DNA from: Prostheceraeus crozeri
Taxonomy: Eukaryota > Platyhelminthes > Polycladida > Euryleptidae
Length of the DNA: 64,000 nucleotides
NCBI GenBank assembly: GCA_907163375.1
Contig: CAJQUW010015371.1
Coordinates: 434,001 to 498,000 of the forward strand
Direction of reading: 5' to 3'
Shown: piece after piece, positions 47,560 through 59,802 of the stretch
Numbering within the stretch: position 1 is the first letter of the stretch
Layout: each line of letters starts with the position of its first letter
Position numbers and translations under genes: made by a program
The notes under the pieces: model-generated
What the model saw: the letters and a program-made list of their open reading frames with translations, nothing else
Databases searched by the model: none
What the model was told of the DNA's origin: nothing

Positions 47560-48581
47560 CGGTTGTTATTGTGTCTCTCACGGCTCCAATTTCGCCTCCT
47601 CTCACCTCCTGCACATCACCGATCCATCCAACTCGATCATTTTCCGGTACCCATCCAGCTCCAGGGAATGTTCCGTTCTCAGCCGACCATGCTGACCCTG
47701 TCCAGCTTGGACTACTAAGTCTCATCCACCTGTTAATCACACCCGTGCAGATCAACTGGACCTCTCGTGCACCCACTACCTCCCAATACCTTTTCATCGT
47801 CGCCTCGCTTCTGAGCAAGGCGCCTCCTCTTGATTCATTCTCACACCAGAATTGACTGCTTTATCCGGTCAACTCACCTGCTCACAATATCGCGGGACCC
47901 ACACAAATCACAGACGTTGCCCGCTACATCCCAACTTCTTCCCAATCTCACTGGCGCTAGCCAACCCCTCGTCCAACCACCCACTTCTGTCCCCTCCTTT
48001 CTACCACTCATTCCCCGTGGGGCCCATCAACACCCATCTCTTCCATGGAGCCTCTCCAAGCACTTAATGAACTCGCACCATCCCTCCGGGACCACTCGCC
48101 ACACAGTTCACTTGTTTGCGACCTCCAATCGCGTCGCTACTTTAGATGCCTTTCGCGTTCTCAAGCACTTTTCCACTCATCAACCCTCAAACCTTATACC
48201 ACCTTTAACGGACAGAGCCCAACTTCCTGAAGGACGCACATACCACGCAACCACGGTCCCACCACCACATATATCTGCACTACTTGCAACAAACCCATCA
48301 CAAAAAGAAAAACATCCATACGGTACAACATCACAAATAATCACTGACTACACCTCAAATGCAGAAGCATCACACTCACCCAATACACTACACACTGGAT
48401 TTGTGCCAAACACAGACAGAATGCAACCCACCATTATGAACAATCAAAACAAACTCCACTCATCCCTACTCCCGCCCACATCACGACCACTACCCTCCCC
48501 CACCCCTCTTTCCCCAATTCCCAACCCAGCACCGCCTCACAACAACCTACCACAGCTGCCACCAACACTCAAACCAACAGC

Positions 48582-48860
48582 ATGAAACACAGGAACATTA
48601 CTCTTACTAACATGCAACTCAACATCAAAAGCATCCAAAGCAAAATCTCCGAACTCACACCTCTCATCCTAGACAACAAAGCCGACATCACATGCATGCA
48701 AGAAGGCAAACTCCCATCTAAAACAAAAGACCCAACTATACCCAATTACACCACCATTTACACAGATCAAAAGCGCAACAAGGGCGGCGTCCTCCTCACC
48801 TACATACACAACTCCATCAAACTCCAAATCCTCGAGGACCCGTCTTCATACAAGCACTAA
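48582..48860 (+). pseudogene. LINE AP-endonuclease start (copy 2)
   Basis: Reads MKHRNITLTNMQLNIKSIQS, then LILDNKADITCMQEGKLPSK and GGVLLTYIHNSIKLQIL, nearly the same as 26226-26504. QLNIKS and the Glu in QEGK correspond to the Asn and Glu of the endonuclease active site. Stops at the same place as copy 1. Confidence 0.8.
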
Positions 48861-48913
48861 GAACAGCAATACCTCAAAATATGCCTCACACAAAACAAAC
48901 AATTCCTCATCAC

Positions 48914-49808
48914 CAGGGACCCTAGGATTCTGCGAAGCGCAGATAATTGCAGAAAATGCAGAAAACGATGGAAATCGCAGAAAAACGAAGATTTTCTACA
49001 ATTTGAATAAAAAGTACGTAGACCTCTTTATTAATGCTGTTTTCGATTAAATGATGGCATATATATCAACTACAGATCTTTATCTCCATTATATTATCAC
49101 GTGCCCATGATCAGCATTTTGGATTTAATTAAATTATCTACACTTACTGCGGATTACGCTTCACTGAAGGCAAGTTTACTATTGCCAGACACCTGCGATG
49201 ATGAGTGACCTATCGATGTTGGGCTTGCAAAAGAAGCATCACCATCAAACATTTTGAAATTTTGGGTATCATTTCGGAGCAGAGTTCCACATCTAGCTGC
49301 TTCGACTTCAATTGCCTGTTAATAGCGCTGATGTTGAGTGATCTTTTAGTAGTTTCGTAATGTAGATACATGTAGGAGACAAAATCTTGAAGACGACAAC
49401 TTAAAAGACATGCTGAAAGTTACCCTCGACTCTCTCTCTGAAAATTTGATCCATGCCTTTTATAAAGTTCACTTGGAATTCCGACTTTTATATGTACACA
49501 TACAGTGTAGTACCAGGCATCATAGGACGACGGGCATAGGCTATGTACATACGGAATATTGAACCTATGCGGTATATATGATGGGATATAGGCTTATTAT
49601 ATCGGAACATAATTTTATTCAGAACAAGCTTTTTCAACATGTAGTTACCTAATAATATGATAATGCGAATTATACGAGCCTTACTCGTTGCAATTATAAG
49701 AAATACGGCTAAATTACGTACAAAACGCTAGATCGCAGAAAAACGCAGAATTTACGAAAATCGGGCGCAGAAATTCGAAATTTCGAGCGCAGAATCCTAG
49801 GGTCCCTG
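48914..49808. mobile_element. hAT-type non-autonomous element, 895 bp, inside LINE copy 2
   Basis: Perfect inverted tips CAGGGACCCTAGGATTCTGC and its reverse complement, flanked by the 8-bp duplication CTCATCAC (48906-48913, 49809-49816). Comparison with copy 1 at 26551-26558 shows the empty site with one CTCATCAC, which proves insertion. Subterminal regions are rich in GCAGAAAA motifs. No transposase recognised. Confidence 0.95.
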
Positions 49809-51290
49809 CTCATCACTAACGCGTACTCCCCCCCCCAAAAAATAAAGGCAGCCATACATTCACACAAGAAAACAACGCAGCAGACATTATCCTAACAGAC
49901 GCAAACGCACACTCACCCACATGGTTCTCAACACTCAACGACAGCAGAGAAGATGTCATCGCCGACTTCTTGGTCACAACCGACTACACCACACTTAGCA
50001 CCAACACACTTATACGCCTTCCTCCGGCCCACAACTAACAAAACTCTTCTCCAGACATATCTATCGCCAGCAGGCAAAACTACACGTCGCACAACATGGA
50101 AAACCCTCAACAGCCTCACATCCGAACACTTGCCCACACTAATCACTACACGCACATCTTCATAGGCCAAGAAAGAAACCTCAAACACAGTTCACTGACT
50201 ACAACAAAGCAAAGTGGGAGGACTTCACCGCACATAATGAACAAGAATTTTCAAAACACCAACCACCCACCAACGTTCACATACCGAAGAACATACTCAT
50301 CAACGCAATCTTGCAAGCAGACAAACTCCACATACCAAAAGGGATCCAACAAATCAAAGCATCCATACTACCGACACACATCAGACAGGCCATCCATCAA
50401 AGAAACAACATCCGCAGTATCCACCAGGGAAATCAATCAACACAAGCAAAACATGTGGATCAGCAAACATCCCACACTCAAAACACAAGCAAACTATGAA
50501 GCACCATCCGCACACTTAATGACAAGGGTGGCCAACCACCCAAAAACATTGCAATCAATTTCTTCAACGAACCTCTTCATCATAACCGAGACATCGCGAA
50601 CGCCTTCAACAGACACTTCACCTCACCCACACCTCAACTCACAGAACACGAAAAAAACAAAAAAATGGACAGACATTCCGGCCCACTACCACCAATACAA
50701 AAATCACCCCTGACCGAACAGAGCATGCCATCTCACACTCCTCAAACAGCTCGGCCCCACTGCCATCCAATATATAACTGACATACACACACTCTCACTC
50801 AACACCAAACCAGATAGCCAGCATCAAACCAATTCCAAAACATAACAAACATTCATCTTCACATCTCTTCTTAAAAGAATGCTTACCTGATACTGTATAA
50901 ACCCCTCTGTCCACTCTTCACCTCTTTGCCCCCTTTGTAAATCTCAACCGCACAACACAAAACACCTCTTACATCGCACACACATTAAGACATCGCTCAC
51001 ACCATGGTACCTGTGGGCTGCCTCCCTTCAGGTGTGCGGAGCTCATCCACCGCTGGGAGCGGGCGGTTGACTCTCCCAACACCTGATGTCCCCTGTATCC
51101 CTTATCAATACAGGGAGGGGGTGGGTTCACACCACCACAACCTCCTCAGGCTTTGAGTTCGTCCCTTTAGATTGACTATCCTCAACCTCTCCCGATTTCC
51201 TACCGAAACTCACGGAACCCAAGTCGCCGTGTCAAAGGTAGACCGACCTTACCAGTATTAGGTTGTTGTTGTTTTGCTTGACTCTGCGGA

Positions 51291-52311
51291 AGACAAGAGG
51301 CTTCGCAATAAAAGACCCTTTTACCCATATCACTGGGAATACACAGGTCGACGGTTTGAGTTTATTACAAGTGAAGACGATGTGGATGTTCTCGTTCATG
51401 TTGGTTGATATGCAGTTAATATTTTTCCATAACCATGTTTTGAAAGGGAATGTTTATCACTTACCTTAATCATTTCGACATTTGTATGACGTTTCGTACG
51501 TCGGTGAAAAGGACTCGATGCAATTGATTTCATGACGATTCTTCATTAAGATATTACTTCATATTACCATATTACTTACAATAAGTTTTTCAATCTCTTT
51601 GTGAAGTCTCTTCAAGGTTGAATTAAACATAATGAATTTAATTGTGCATTTCTCTTGAAATGACATCGGATTAACAAACAAAGTTGAAAATGACCTTTCA
51701 GTGTAGAAACCTCAAATCTGATGGAACCGCATACCTTTATGATCATTCCGAAAGTATTGAATGGGCATTAATCCTCACTTTTATCCCCGGGGGCGCTCCC
51801 TAGGATCGCTCTATTGTCTTCAATTTGGCGCCAGTGTTATTGAGAAGAAGTCTCGCAGCAACATTCCTTATGACATACGCCATTCCTGGCGGGATTACGT
51901 TCGTTGTGAAATGACACGAAGACAAGTCATAGAGTTTCCTGCAGGTAAATTGGCGACGGAATTTCAAGTTTTCTCCGAACTGGACAAATGATTGAAATTT
52001 AAAGATAAAGAGTTGAGCAAATTTTAAATTTAGATAAAAGTCAGAATAACAAATGAATGTGAAGAGCTGTTACGAGAACCTGTTACGAGAGCGGTGGATG
52101 CAATCGGAAAATAATCCCTTCTGAAGCCGTGCTTCCGGAAGATGTTGTCAGCTTTCCAGTGAAAGTTTCATCTCCGATGCCTCATTATTTCACTTATCAG
52201 TTCAATTACGACTAAGAGTGATATCGGCAGGTGACCAAGTGATAAATTCAATAACTTTAAAGTGGAAAACATGATTATGCATGATATTTCGGTACTTTTG
52301 GGGCATCTTCC
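51291..52311. other. No gene recognised
   Basis: A + strand open frame at 51761-51991 has a slightly coding-like composition, but no family, no start context and no splice partner could be assigned. Confidence 0.35.
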
Positions 52312-52480
52312 CCCCCCCACGTTTTCAAATTTGTCTGAAATCCGTAGAAATGAATCAATCGTCACAAAACTTTAAGTACAAGTGTGGATATTCTCTACCC
52401 ACATTCTAAAATTTAGGCAAATCGGACAAGTACTTTTTGAATTAGGAGCGATAACTTGAAGTGCAGCGATGTCTGCACTC
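52312..52480. repeat. Inverted repeat, left arm of an older element
   Basis: Shares ATCGGACAAGTACTT, GCGATAACTTGAAGTG and CAGCGATGTC in opposite orientation with 52738-52835. Its outer part (CACGTTTTCAAATTTGTC, then AATCGTCACAAAACTTTAAG) matches 56714-56800 in opposite orientation. Confidence 0.65.
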
Positions 52481-52737
52481 TGCAGTTTGATCTGACTTCT
52501 TATTGACCTCACCGTCGGAGCAGAAAGCACTTGAGGTCAACAAAGTCACTTCTTGACAACTCGTGAAGCGATGATGACCTGGCCACATCCCTTAGATTAA
52601 TATGCTAGGTTTAATAAAGGTGTGGCAAGGTAGTGGTCGCGGGAAGATTTTAATTAATAACAGTGGATGAGACGAATAAGGAGAGAGAACAATTCACACA
52701 CGAATAACAATAATGCGTCGTACAGACGAAGTCAGAT

Positions 52738-52835
52738 CAGTCTGTTGACATCGCTACACTTTATGTTATCGTCTCTAATGCAAGAAGTACTTGTCCGATC
52801 TGCATAAAATTTTGCATGTAGGTGGAAAATATCCT
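52738..52835. repeat. Inverted repeat, right arm, first part
   Basis: Opposite-orientation partner of 52372-52480. It stops at AATATCCTC, exactly where the Penelope-like element begins. Its continuation is found at 56714. Confidence 0.65.
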
Positions 52836-53049
52836 CAATTGAAGCTGGGACATTCCCATAACGACGTCTAAATGTTTCATAATTTTAATAAACTTATAGT
52901 TAATAAGACTTAAGGTTTGACCTTAAGAGGACAGGTGGTGCGTTCCCACCGGCAGACATTAAACGTTCAAGGCGCGTCAAACTTTTGACTATCCTAGGAC
53001 TACATTTCAGAGCCAAACTTGACGAGATCGGTGTGGAGGACCTTCCCAC
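52836..53049 (-). repeat. Terminal direct repeat of the Penelope-like element (3' copy)
   Basis: 214 bp starting CAATTGAAGCTGGGACATTC and ending ACCTTCCCAC, repeated at 56500-56713 with one difference that I can see. Penelope-like elements commonly carry such LTR-like direct repeats. Confidence 0.9.
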
Positions 53050-53725
53050 TAGTCCATTTTTCAATCAGCGCTTCTAAAGCGGGGCTGGACCTTACCCCTA
53101 ATGGTCCTTTGACTTGTGATCCTCGACAAATGCATGAATGCATGAAGGTCTTTAAGCACAAAGACTTGACGGATCTGATTGCGTGCCGGGCGGACCTTCC
53201 CGGTGGTCCATAACATGGCGCTATACGGGCTGGACTTCACCCTTAAGTGTTCGAGATCGTACAAGACCGCTTAACAAGTGATCTACTTGGTCAAAGTTTC
53301 AGGCTCGATTGATTAGGAACTTATATATAAATAGACACTTAGTAATCACCATGTCAACCCCATGGAGACCAGTAACTGACACAGTCCATTCATCACACTA
53401 GGGCAGTTAGCGATAAAAAAAACAACGTTAAAACAAATAAAACAATAGCCAGTCGTCAGCAGGTACCCGCCTGGTCGCGTTTCGGCCCCTCTACCTGAAC
53501 GCTCAAGCCCAGGCGGGCGGGGCCCCGCATAAACTTATATGCGGCTGGCATTCTAAAATCAATACAGTAATGATATGTGTAATAATAAGTAATACTGATA
53601 GTAATAGTAAAAACAAAAACAAAACAACCGCAAAAGACGGATACAGCCAAAACAAACTAAAATATATGTGTGAAATACTGAAATGGTATAACCAATAAAA
53701 AAAATGCTAAGAAAACAAACAATTC

Positions 53726-56071
53726 TTAGCCGGCAAATTCATTAATTCCCATGTTATAAGGTATTGCACTGTCTGGAAATGTCAACAGAACAACAGGGAA
53801 ATCAAAATCTTCCACTTTATGATATATTGAGGTTCGAAGACCGTCACTACTACATTGGAGTCTCACATCGAGGTAAACAACGGCTTTGTCATTGACTCCG
53901 TTTCTATCTGCAAGAAGCTCCACTGGGTAAATTTTTGGAATTAAGGTATTGAAATGCTTGTAATTTATTACGCATATATCGTCTATATATCTCGAAGTGT
54001 TTGACAATAATTTAGCTAGTCCAAACTTTTTATTTTTAACCAATTGTTTCATAAAAGCAAATTCGCAATTTAACAGAAACAAGTCGGCAAGTAAAGGGCT
54101 GCAATTCCCTCCCATTGGTACTCCTCGAATTTGTCTGAACACATAACCGGAAAAAGAAATGTAGACTTCAGACACTATAAAATCAATAGCCTTCTTAAAA
54201 GAGTTCACGTCATAACAAGAATACCCCTTATATTTGATTTTGGAGAAAAACGACTTCTCATATCCTACACACAAGTATCTACGATTAGTGGAATTGAATG
54301 TGAGATCAACGATGGAAAAAATATTATTCTTGATAGCACCTTGATCTAAGTTTGTATAAAGAGTAGAGAAGTCAAAAACTTGCATAGAGTGGACGTTCAC
54401 GTTAGAAATATTCCTCAAAAAATCTTGAGTCGAGGCTACACTCCAAAAATAAGAATAACCAGTATTACTCCTGATTGACTCACAGTATCTATGGAAATTT
54501 TCTCTTATCACTTTCAGACCTTTGTTGATATTCACCGATAACTTTTTAGTTGTACAATTTCTGGCTCCGGCAATGAATCTAAACTTATAAGGATTTTTAT
54601 GCAATTTTGGAATCCAGAAAAGTTTTGGTAGTTTAAGGTCCTTGTCACTAACATTAATATTAAAGTTTGATTTCATATCTTTAACGTGTCTAGTAAGGAC
54701 TTCCTTTTCAGAAATAAGCTCAGGTTGATAAGTTGCATTGCCTACTGCAGTGGAAGAATCTATGTCAAAACCAAGCTCGTCCATCAGGATTTTGAGATAG
54801 AACTTTTTACATATGAAACTAAAGTTGTTGGATGCTTTATCGACAGGAACGACTATCAAGTTTTTATGGAGATCTTGCAACTCCTTATCAACACAAACGC
54901 TGCTGCCATTATCTTTCCTACCCAACTTCTTACAACGAAAGATGCGGTGCTTTACTAACATCATGACCCTGTTTTTCCAAATAGAGAAGTCATCAACTTT
55001 TAAGTGAAGGCGACTGGACACACGAGATATATGATTATCTATGGAATCGCTGATCTCTTTTTGAATGGATTTCCATGATGTTGACCTAGACAATCTGTGT
55101 TTAGTGCCATACGCAAATATAGCTCTGAGACCTGGATCATTTATTATATCTAAATTACCGGTAAAAACATGCCCATAAGGCTCATAAACAAAACTGGTCA
55201 TCGAGTCACAGCTGCAATCGCTCTGTAAAATGCCAACATCTTCCTGAATTGTCAGGCTATTAAGAAACTTATTATAATTGAAGAATTTCAAACAAATAGG
55301 GTTATTAAGCTTATGGTACACTTTGGGAGGATATAGATGTTTCGCTTTTTCTGGAACTAAAGCACAGACACTTTTGTCATTAAATACAGAAGGTAAATGA
55401 AGTTTGTCAACTAAATGAGACATGAAAGGAATCACTATATGCGTTTTGTCTTCGGTAGAGCTATCCTTCTTGTTTCTATATAATTTACTATGAACGTATG
55501 TTGTCAAAACGAAAGAGAGGTCATTCGACTGATCAAGAAGCCTAGAATACATAATTTTAAGCATGCTTTCACTAATCGATTTCAAGCAATTATAGAAATT
55601 TCTTATTTTGTTGCTCTTCATCAACTCTTGAAGCTCCTTGAGAATATCCTCACAACTATTAGATGGAGGATATTTCTTTCTACCCGACTTCCTAAGGCCA
55701 TGGCTTCTCTTACGTCTGCTAATAGGAGAACTAAAAAATGAAAATGAATTTGCAGCGTTCTGAGAGGCGCAACCTCCGCCTAACACTCTGTCATTCAAAC
55801 CTAAAGGATGCAAGGTGTTCAGCGTTCGTATATGAAAATCTTCCTTACTGTTAAGCTCGAAGGCAATTTCTGTATCAGATTTATTACGAACATCGACAAA
55901 GTCAATAATTTGTATACTTACATCATCCCAACTGTGATTAGAACTATTAAAAGGATTACTCAAATACGTATTGAGATGATTCTTTTGAACAGATTGCCGA
56001 TGCCCATTAAGTCTATACAATGTAATGGCTGTTTTGTCTGTCCAACATACTGGACCCCACATGATTGACAT
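53726..56071 (-). pseudogene. Penelope-like reverse transcriptase with end of the endonuclease, 781 codons
   Basis: A single long frame. It opens with the second half of the endonuclease (YRLNGHRQSVQKNH, then EDFHIRTLNTLHPLGLND) and a basic linker (SRRKRSHGLRKSGRKKYPPS). The RT carries FWIPKLHKNPYKFRFIAG, DFSTLYTNL (motif A Asp), GVPMGGNCSPLLADLFLLNC (motif B) and TSRYIDDICVI (catalytic DD). It ends soon after YHKVEDFDFPVVLLTFP, and the usual thumb part (QLIRYARxC-like) is absent. Catalytic residues are present. Function of the class is target-primed reverse transcription. It has no capsid or envelope part. Confidence 0.9.
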
Positions 56072-56295
56072 GTGATCAAATATATTACATGTCTACTCTT
56101 ACACGAGAAACTACTAGGATAATTTAAAACGAACCGTCTGCCGGTACTAAAACTCTTAAAAGTAGTATTAGTGTCAAGAGATTTACAACATAGGCATCTT
56201 TTGCTGCCACAGACATCAACACTACTGACGCATGTGGAGGGCGCTATCCACTCCTTCGCATTAACGTCATACACTTTAGCTTGCATTATATCCAT
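55960..56295 (-). pseudogene. Penelope-like N-terminal GIY-YIG endonuclease
   Basis: Begins at an ATG at 56295. Holds a cysteine cluster CGSKRCLCCKSL, then HVIYLITCQSCGVQYVGQTK: the GIY half (IYL), a CxxC and the YIG half (YVG). The conserved Arg and His that follow (RLNGHRQ) are read in the overlapping RT frame, so the domain spans two frames. The CxxC within the core plus downstream His is the zinc-binding feature reported for the N-terminal endonucleases of Naiad and Chlamys elements. Confidence 0.85.
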
Positions 56296-56499
56296 ATTTC
56301 AAATGCCAGGACCCCATACTAAGCAAGGAATCCTTTCAGAGGTCCTTGCTCTGATCCTTGCTATCTAATTGGTACTTAGACCTAACACAACTACCGATGT
56401 CATTAATAAACCGCTATAAGAATGTGAGGCTTTCGCCTGCCAGCAGAGGTCCAGTAGCGGGGTCATAAACCACCAGCATCTGCAGACTTACTGTGTTAG

Positions 56500-56713
56500 C
56501 AATTGAAGCTGGGACATTCCCATAACGACGTCTAAATGTTTCATAATTTTAATAAACTTATAGTTAATAAGACTTAAGGTTTGCCCTTAAGAGGACAGGT
56601 GGTGCGTTCCCACCGGCAGACATTAAACGTTCAAGGCGCGTCAAACTTTTGACTATCCTAGGACTACATTTCAGAGCCAAACTTGACGAGATCGGTGTGG
56701 AGGACCTTCCCAC
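56500..56713 (-). repeat. Terminal direct repeat of the Penelope-like element (5' copy)
   Basis: Partner of 52836-53049. The single base change I see lies in the TTTGMCCTTAAG segment. Confidence 0.9.
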
Positions 56714-56800
56714 AAGCACGTTTTCGTGAAGTTTGGTGACGATTCTTGCTTTTTTGCAGATGGTTGACAATTTTGAAAACCTGGGACTGAGATAACCCAC
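56714..56800. repeat. Inverted repeat, right arm, continuation
   Basis: AGTTTGGTGACGATTCTTGC and ACAATTTTGAAAACCTGGG match the reverse complement of 52312-52372, completing the right arm interrupted by the Penelope-like element. Confidence 0.6.
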
Positions 56801-59800
56801 AAGTACCGATATTTCTAGTTGCTAGTGTTAATTTTGTAGTATTCACCAATGATATCCGCACTGTACGATCTCGCACAAGTCACGGGTTTAGATGCAGGTG
56901 CTCTATGTGCATCAACTTCATTGGTCGCTTCTGATGTTGAGACCTCGTATCTGGAAATCGACTACTCTCCTCGTTAGCTTGCAGATGGGCATCCAATGAC
57001 GGTGACCAAAATGTTTTCACAATTTATTGAATCATAATCTTAATTGCAGGAAATAGAAAGAGGAATCACGTAAACTCACTTTCGTGGTTGTTGCCAATCG
57101 TCTGAAGTATCCGTACTTTAATAATCATCTCGAGCCTGACATGCTGTATTTTTCATCCACGTAGTATTCGATATTGTGATGAATAAGTTCTAACATTCGT
57201 GAGATTGTTGTTGATTAACTAAAAGTGTGCGATAGTTTTTGTGAAGTCCTCAATGGAACTCGATTAGAAATCAGAGGCGTGATTAATCTCACTCACCGGT
57301 GTGACAACTCGGTCACATGGAAGAAAGGGTCCGTTCCTAATGTGCTTCCGAGTATAAACAAAGTCAATTTATTTTTATCTATTTTTTATCTGTCCTGACC
57401 TTCTAGAGAATCTCTTCTTAATGCTCGAATGTAGCAATTTTTACTTAATCTGTTTGACATTCATTTTGTTGTATAAAGCATGTGTATTGTACACGAATCT
57501 ATTAGACATGTATGCAAAGCAGTGTTTGTAGCACAGGGGCATAGCAGGCATCTTTAATTCTTTTCAGGTTCTCTTTACTAAGTTATGTCAGGAGTAAATC
57601 ACGTCAAATTCGAGATGAGAACATCAAAGAGCATCTGACCCCTTTCTTATTTTCGGGCATTTGGAGCACTTCAGCATATTAGAGAAATGTTCAAGACAAT
57701 CATTTAAATCATCAGCCACGCGGCAAATAAACACAGAGCAGCCTGTCGTACAGAACTTCAGTTTGTCAAGCAATGCTAGATAGATTGTTTGGACCATTTC
57801 AATCTGACGGCCAAGAAATTTCGTGTATCAATTATCGACTGTGTGGACAAATTTCTATTATATGTCCATTTTTGTGTATTATGCGATTATCAATCTGGCG
57901 GTTTTCAATGGCAACAAGCCCATGTTCTAATGAAGACGAGCATTGTAGAAAATTGCAATCATCTGAAAGACATGAACGTTTCTGGGTTTCAATACACTAT
58001 CACCCAGCCGCACCGAAAATTCATCTCCTAATAATTTTACTGACTGTCTTTCCTAACACCAATTATGGATCATGACAGAATATTCGCGCAGAAGATCAGT
58101 GTATTTAACTGGATAATATTCAGACTTGTCGATCTGATCTTTCTAGAGCTTCGTAGCCGTTTAAAAACATGTGTATATCGTATGGTACAGCTCGAATGAC
58201 GTGGTAGGCAGGACTTATCCTGCCTACGGCTGAGGTCTCGTTAGCGAATTCTAATACCACGACTGCAGGCGCTCTCTCCATTATCAGGAATATTGATTCT
58301 TATCCTCCTCCGAGGAAGTTCCAGGAGAGTTTTGGATTACCATGGTTGCGGGTAACGAAGCGCATTTGCTATCAGCTCCACTGATGTAGACTGATGTAGA
58401 TCAAAGATGAATTAAGAATTTTTCATCAGAATTTTCACGAATAGACTTCGCGAATTTCATGATTTTCTTGCAACAGTAATGCGAGTTCTATTCATGGGAG
58501 GGTAATATGTAAGAAATAATTCTCTTTTTATTGATTTTTCACATTACACATATCATTGCAAGATAGAAGTTTGTTTGCGAATCAGTCTTAAGTAAGAGAT
58601 ATGCAAAAGTTGTGCAGCAAACAGAATCCCTTAGACGTGCATTGGATGACCAGTCCTTCGGAGATCATATCAAGTTTTGTCAGATAAGTTAAATAAAAAC
58701 TCCCGAAAGTTTGTAGTCAAATTAGACGTACATTCAGCGTCCTTCGTCACATTAGCAGCCAAGATGCAACTTTGCTAAGAAGTTAAGATGTGAATTATAT
58801 TGAGGAATGTGTTAACTGTATGCGTGACATTCTGACCCTGAAGAGAGAGTGCAGTCTGGAAGTTCGTGCTTCATGTTGATTGTGAGTTTGAGATGTGTTA
58901 TTTCTCCTGCTTCAGTTATTGCAGTGTCTCGAATGTTGAGCAGTTCTGAATTAAACCGACTTGAAAGCTCCCGATGCTGCCAATCCCCCTTGTACATCTC
59001 TTCGGTGGTTATAGAGCGCGATATTGTTGATTTTATTGTTGTCTATGACTTTCTTATTCGCTTGATACCTTGCTCTATAGTTGTAGGTGTTGCTTTCATT
59101 ACTGAATGTTTACTGTTATTTTGTTGCTAGGATGGTACGTGCCGATTGAGATCAGCACACTAATTTATAAGGCGCACAGGAAATATATATTTTTAAATAA
59201 CTACTTTCTGAGCGATTACACCTACCATTAGTGCACGACAACTTGAGCTGTATACTGCTTTTTGTTTTCATTTAATGGTTTTCTTTAGTAGTTGTCACAC
59301 TTCATTTTTCCCTATAATTATATTATATAATTATATAATCAGAACTTTGTCGAATTACCCTAAATTGTCTAACCTTATTTCTTCATCACCGCGGTGTTCA
59401 GATGTTACTATATTAGTCTGTATACAATTTGTTGACGTGTCTCTGCAAAAATGAATCTTCTCTCAAGCTTACATGAAAGTGGCATTCCTTTTCATGCGAA
59501 ATGTTTGATTTGCTCATTATCAATCTTTTTTTGACTTTTTTTCGTCTAAAAAGGCATCTCAAACCTCTCATTTGACTCCTCACAATTCGAAGATGCGAAT
59601 ACTGAGCATTGATGTTCGTCGCATCATTCAATGAGATTACAAATAAGGATTAACTGTACTTAATTGATGGTTGCTGCATGCGAAATGTTCAGTAGCATAT
59701 GAGACATCCATATCGTCTTAGCTAAGTGAGATTTGACCGAGTTATCAGCTTCTATGCATTTCATTCTGCTTGCTGTTCCATAAATGCTAGAAAATAGTCA

Positions 59801-59802
59801 AA

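Larger units (their letters stand above)
47560..51290 (+). mobile_element. LINE copy 2, split by a hAT-type element and missing its RT
   Basis: Matches copy 1 (25.6-29.3 kb) from the zinc-finger region on. Residues equivalent to the 2A site read THIPRNHGPT, a decayed form. The endonuclease start at 48582-48860 and the block 49817-50400 are almost the same as in copy 1. Downstream it has several internal deletions, and the whole RT region is gone. The 3' part (50900-51135) resumes with TGTGCGGAGCTCATCC shared with copy 1, and a GTT repeat lies near 51262. Its 5' part (47560-48240) is C-rich and not present in copy 1. Confidence 0.82.
52836..56713 (-). mobile_element. Penelope-like element with N-terminal GIY-YIG (Naiad/Chlamys type)
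   Basis: 3878 bp bounded by 214-bp direct repeats. On the minus strand: repeat, about 200 bp leader, GIY-YIG endonuclease, reverse transcriptase (ORF ends at 53726), about 680 bp trailing sequence, repeat. The endonuclease precedes the RT, the reverse of canonical Penelope order, and this defines the Naiad/Chlamys group described from invertebrates and algae. The endonuclease lies across two overlapping frames, and the RT ends early relative to the family. The copy is therefore broken but looks young from its repeats. Confidence 0.85.

Noticed and set aside
47453-47818. Minus-strand frame of 121 codons at the 5' end of LINE copy 2
   Set aside because: No family motif, and it crosses the compositional border into AT-rich flank; most likely a by-product of the C-rich + strand.
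53440-53560. Hammerhead ribozyme near GGGGCCGAAACGCG in the 3' part of the Penelope-like element
   Set aside because: GAAAC and a CTGACGA occur, but their order and stems do not form a hammerhead that I can draw by eye; a covariance scan would be needed.
57773-58075. Overlapping + strand open frames as a host gene
   Set aside because: Two frames are open with no start context, splice partner or known domain; likely chance.
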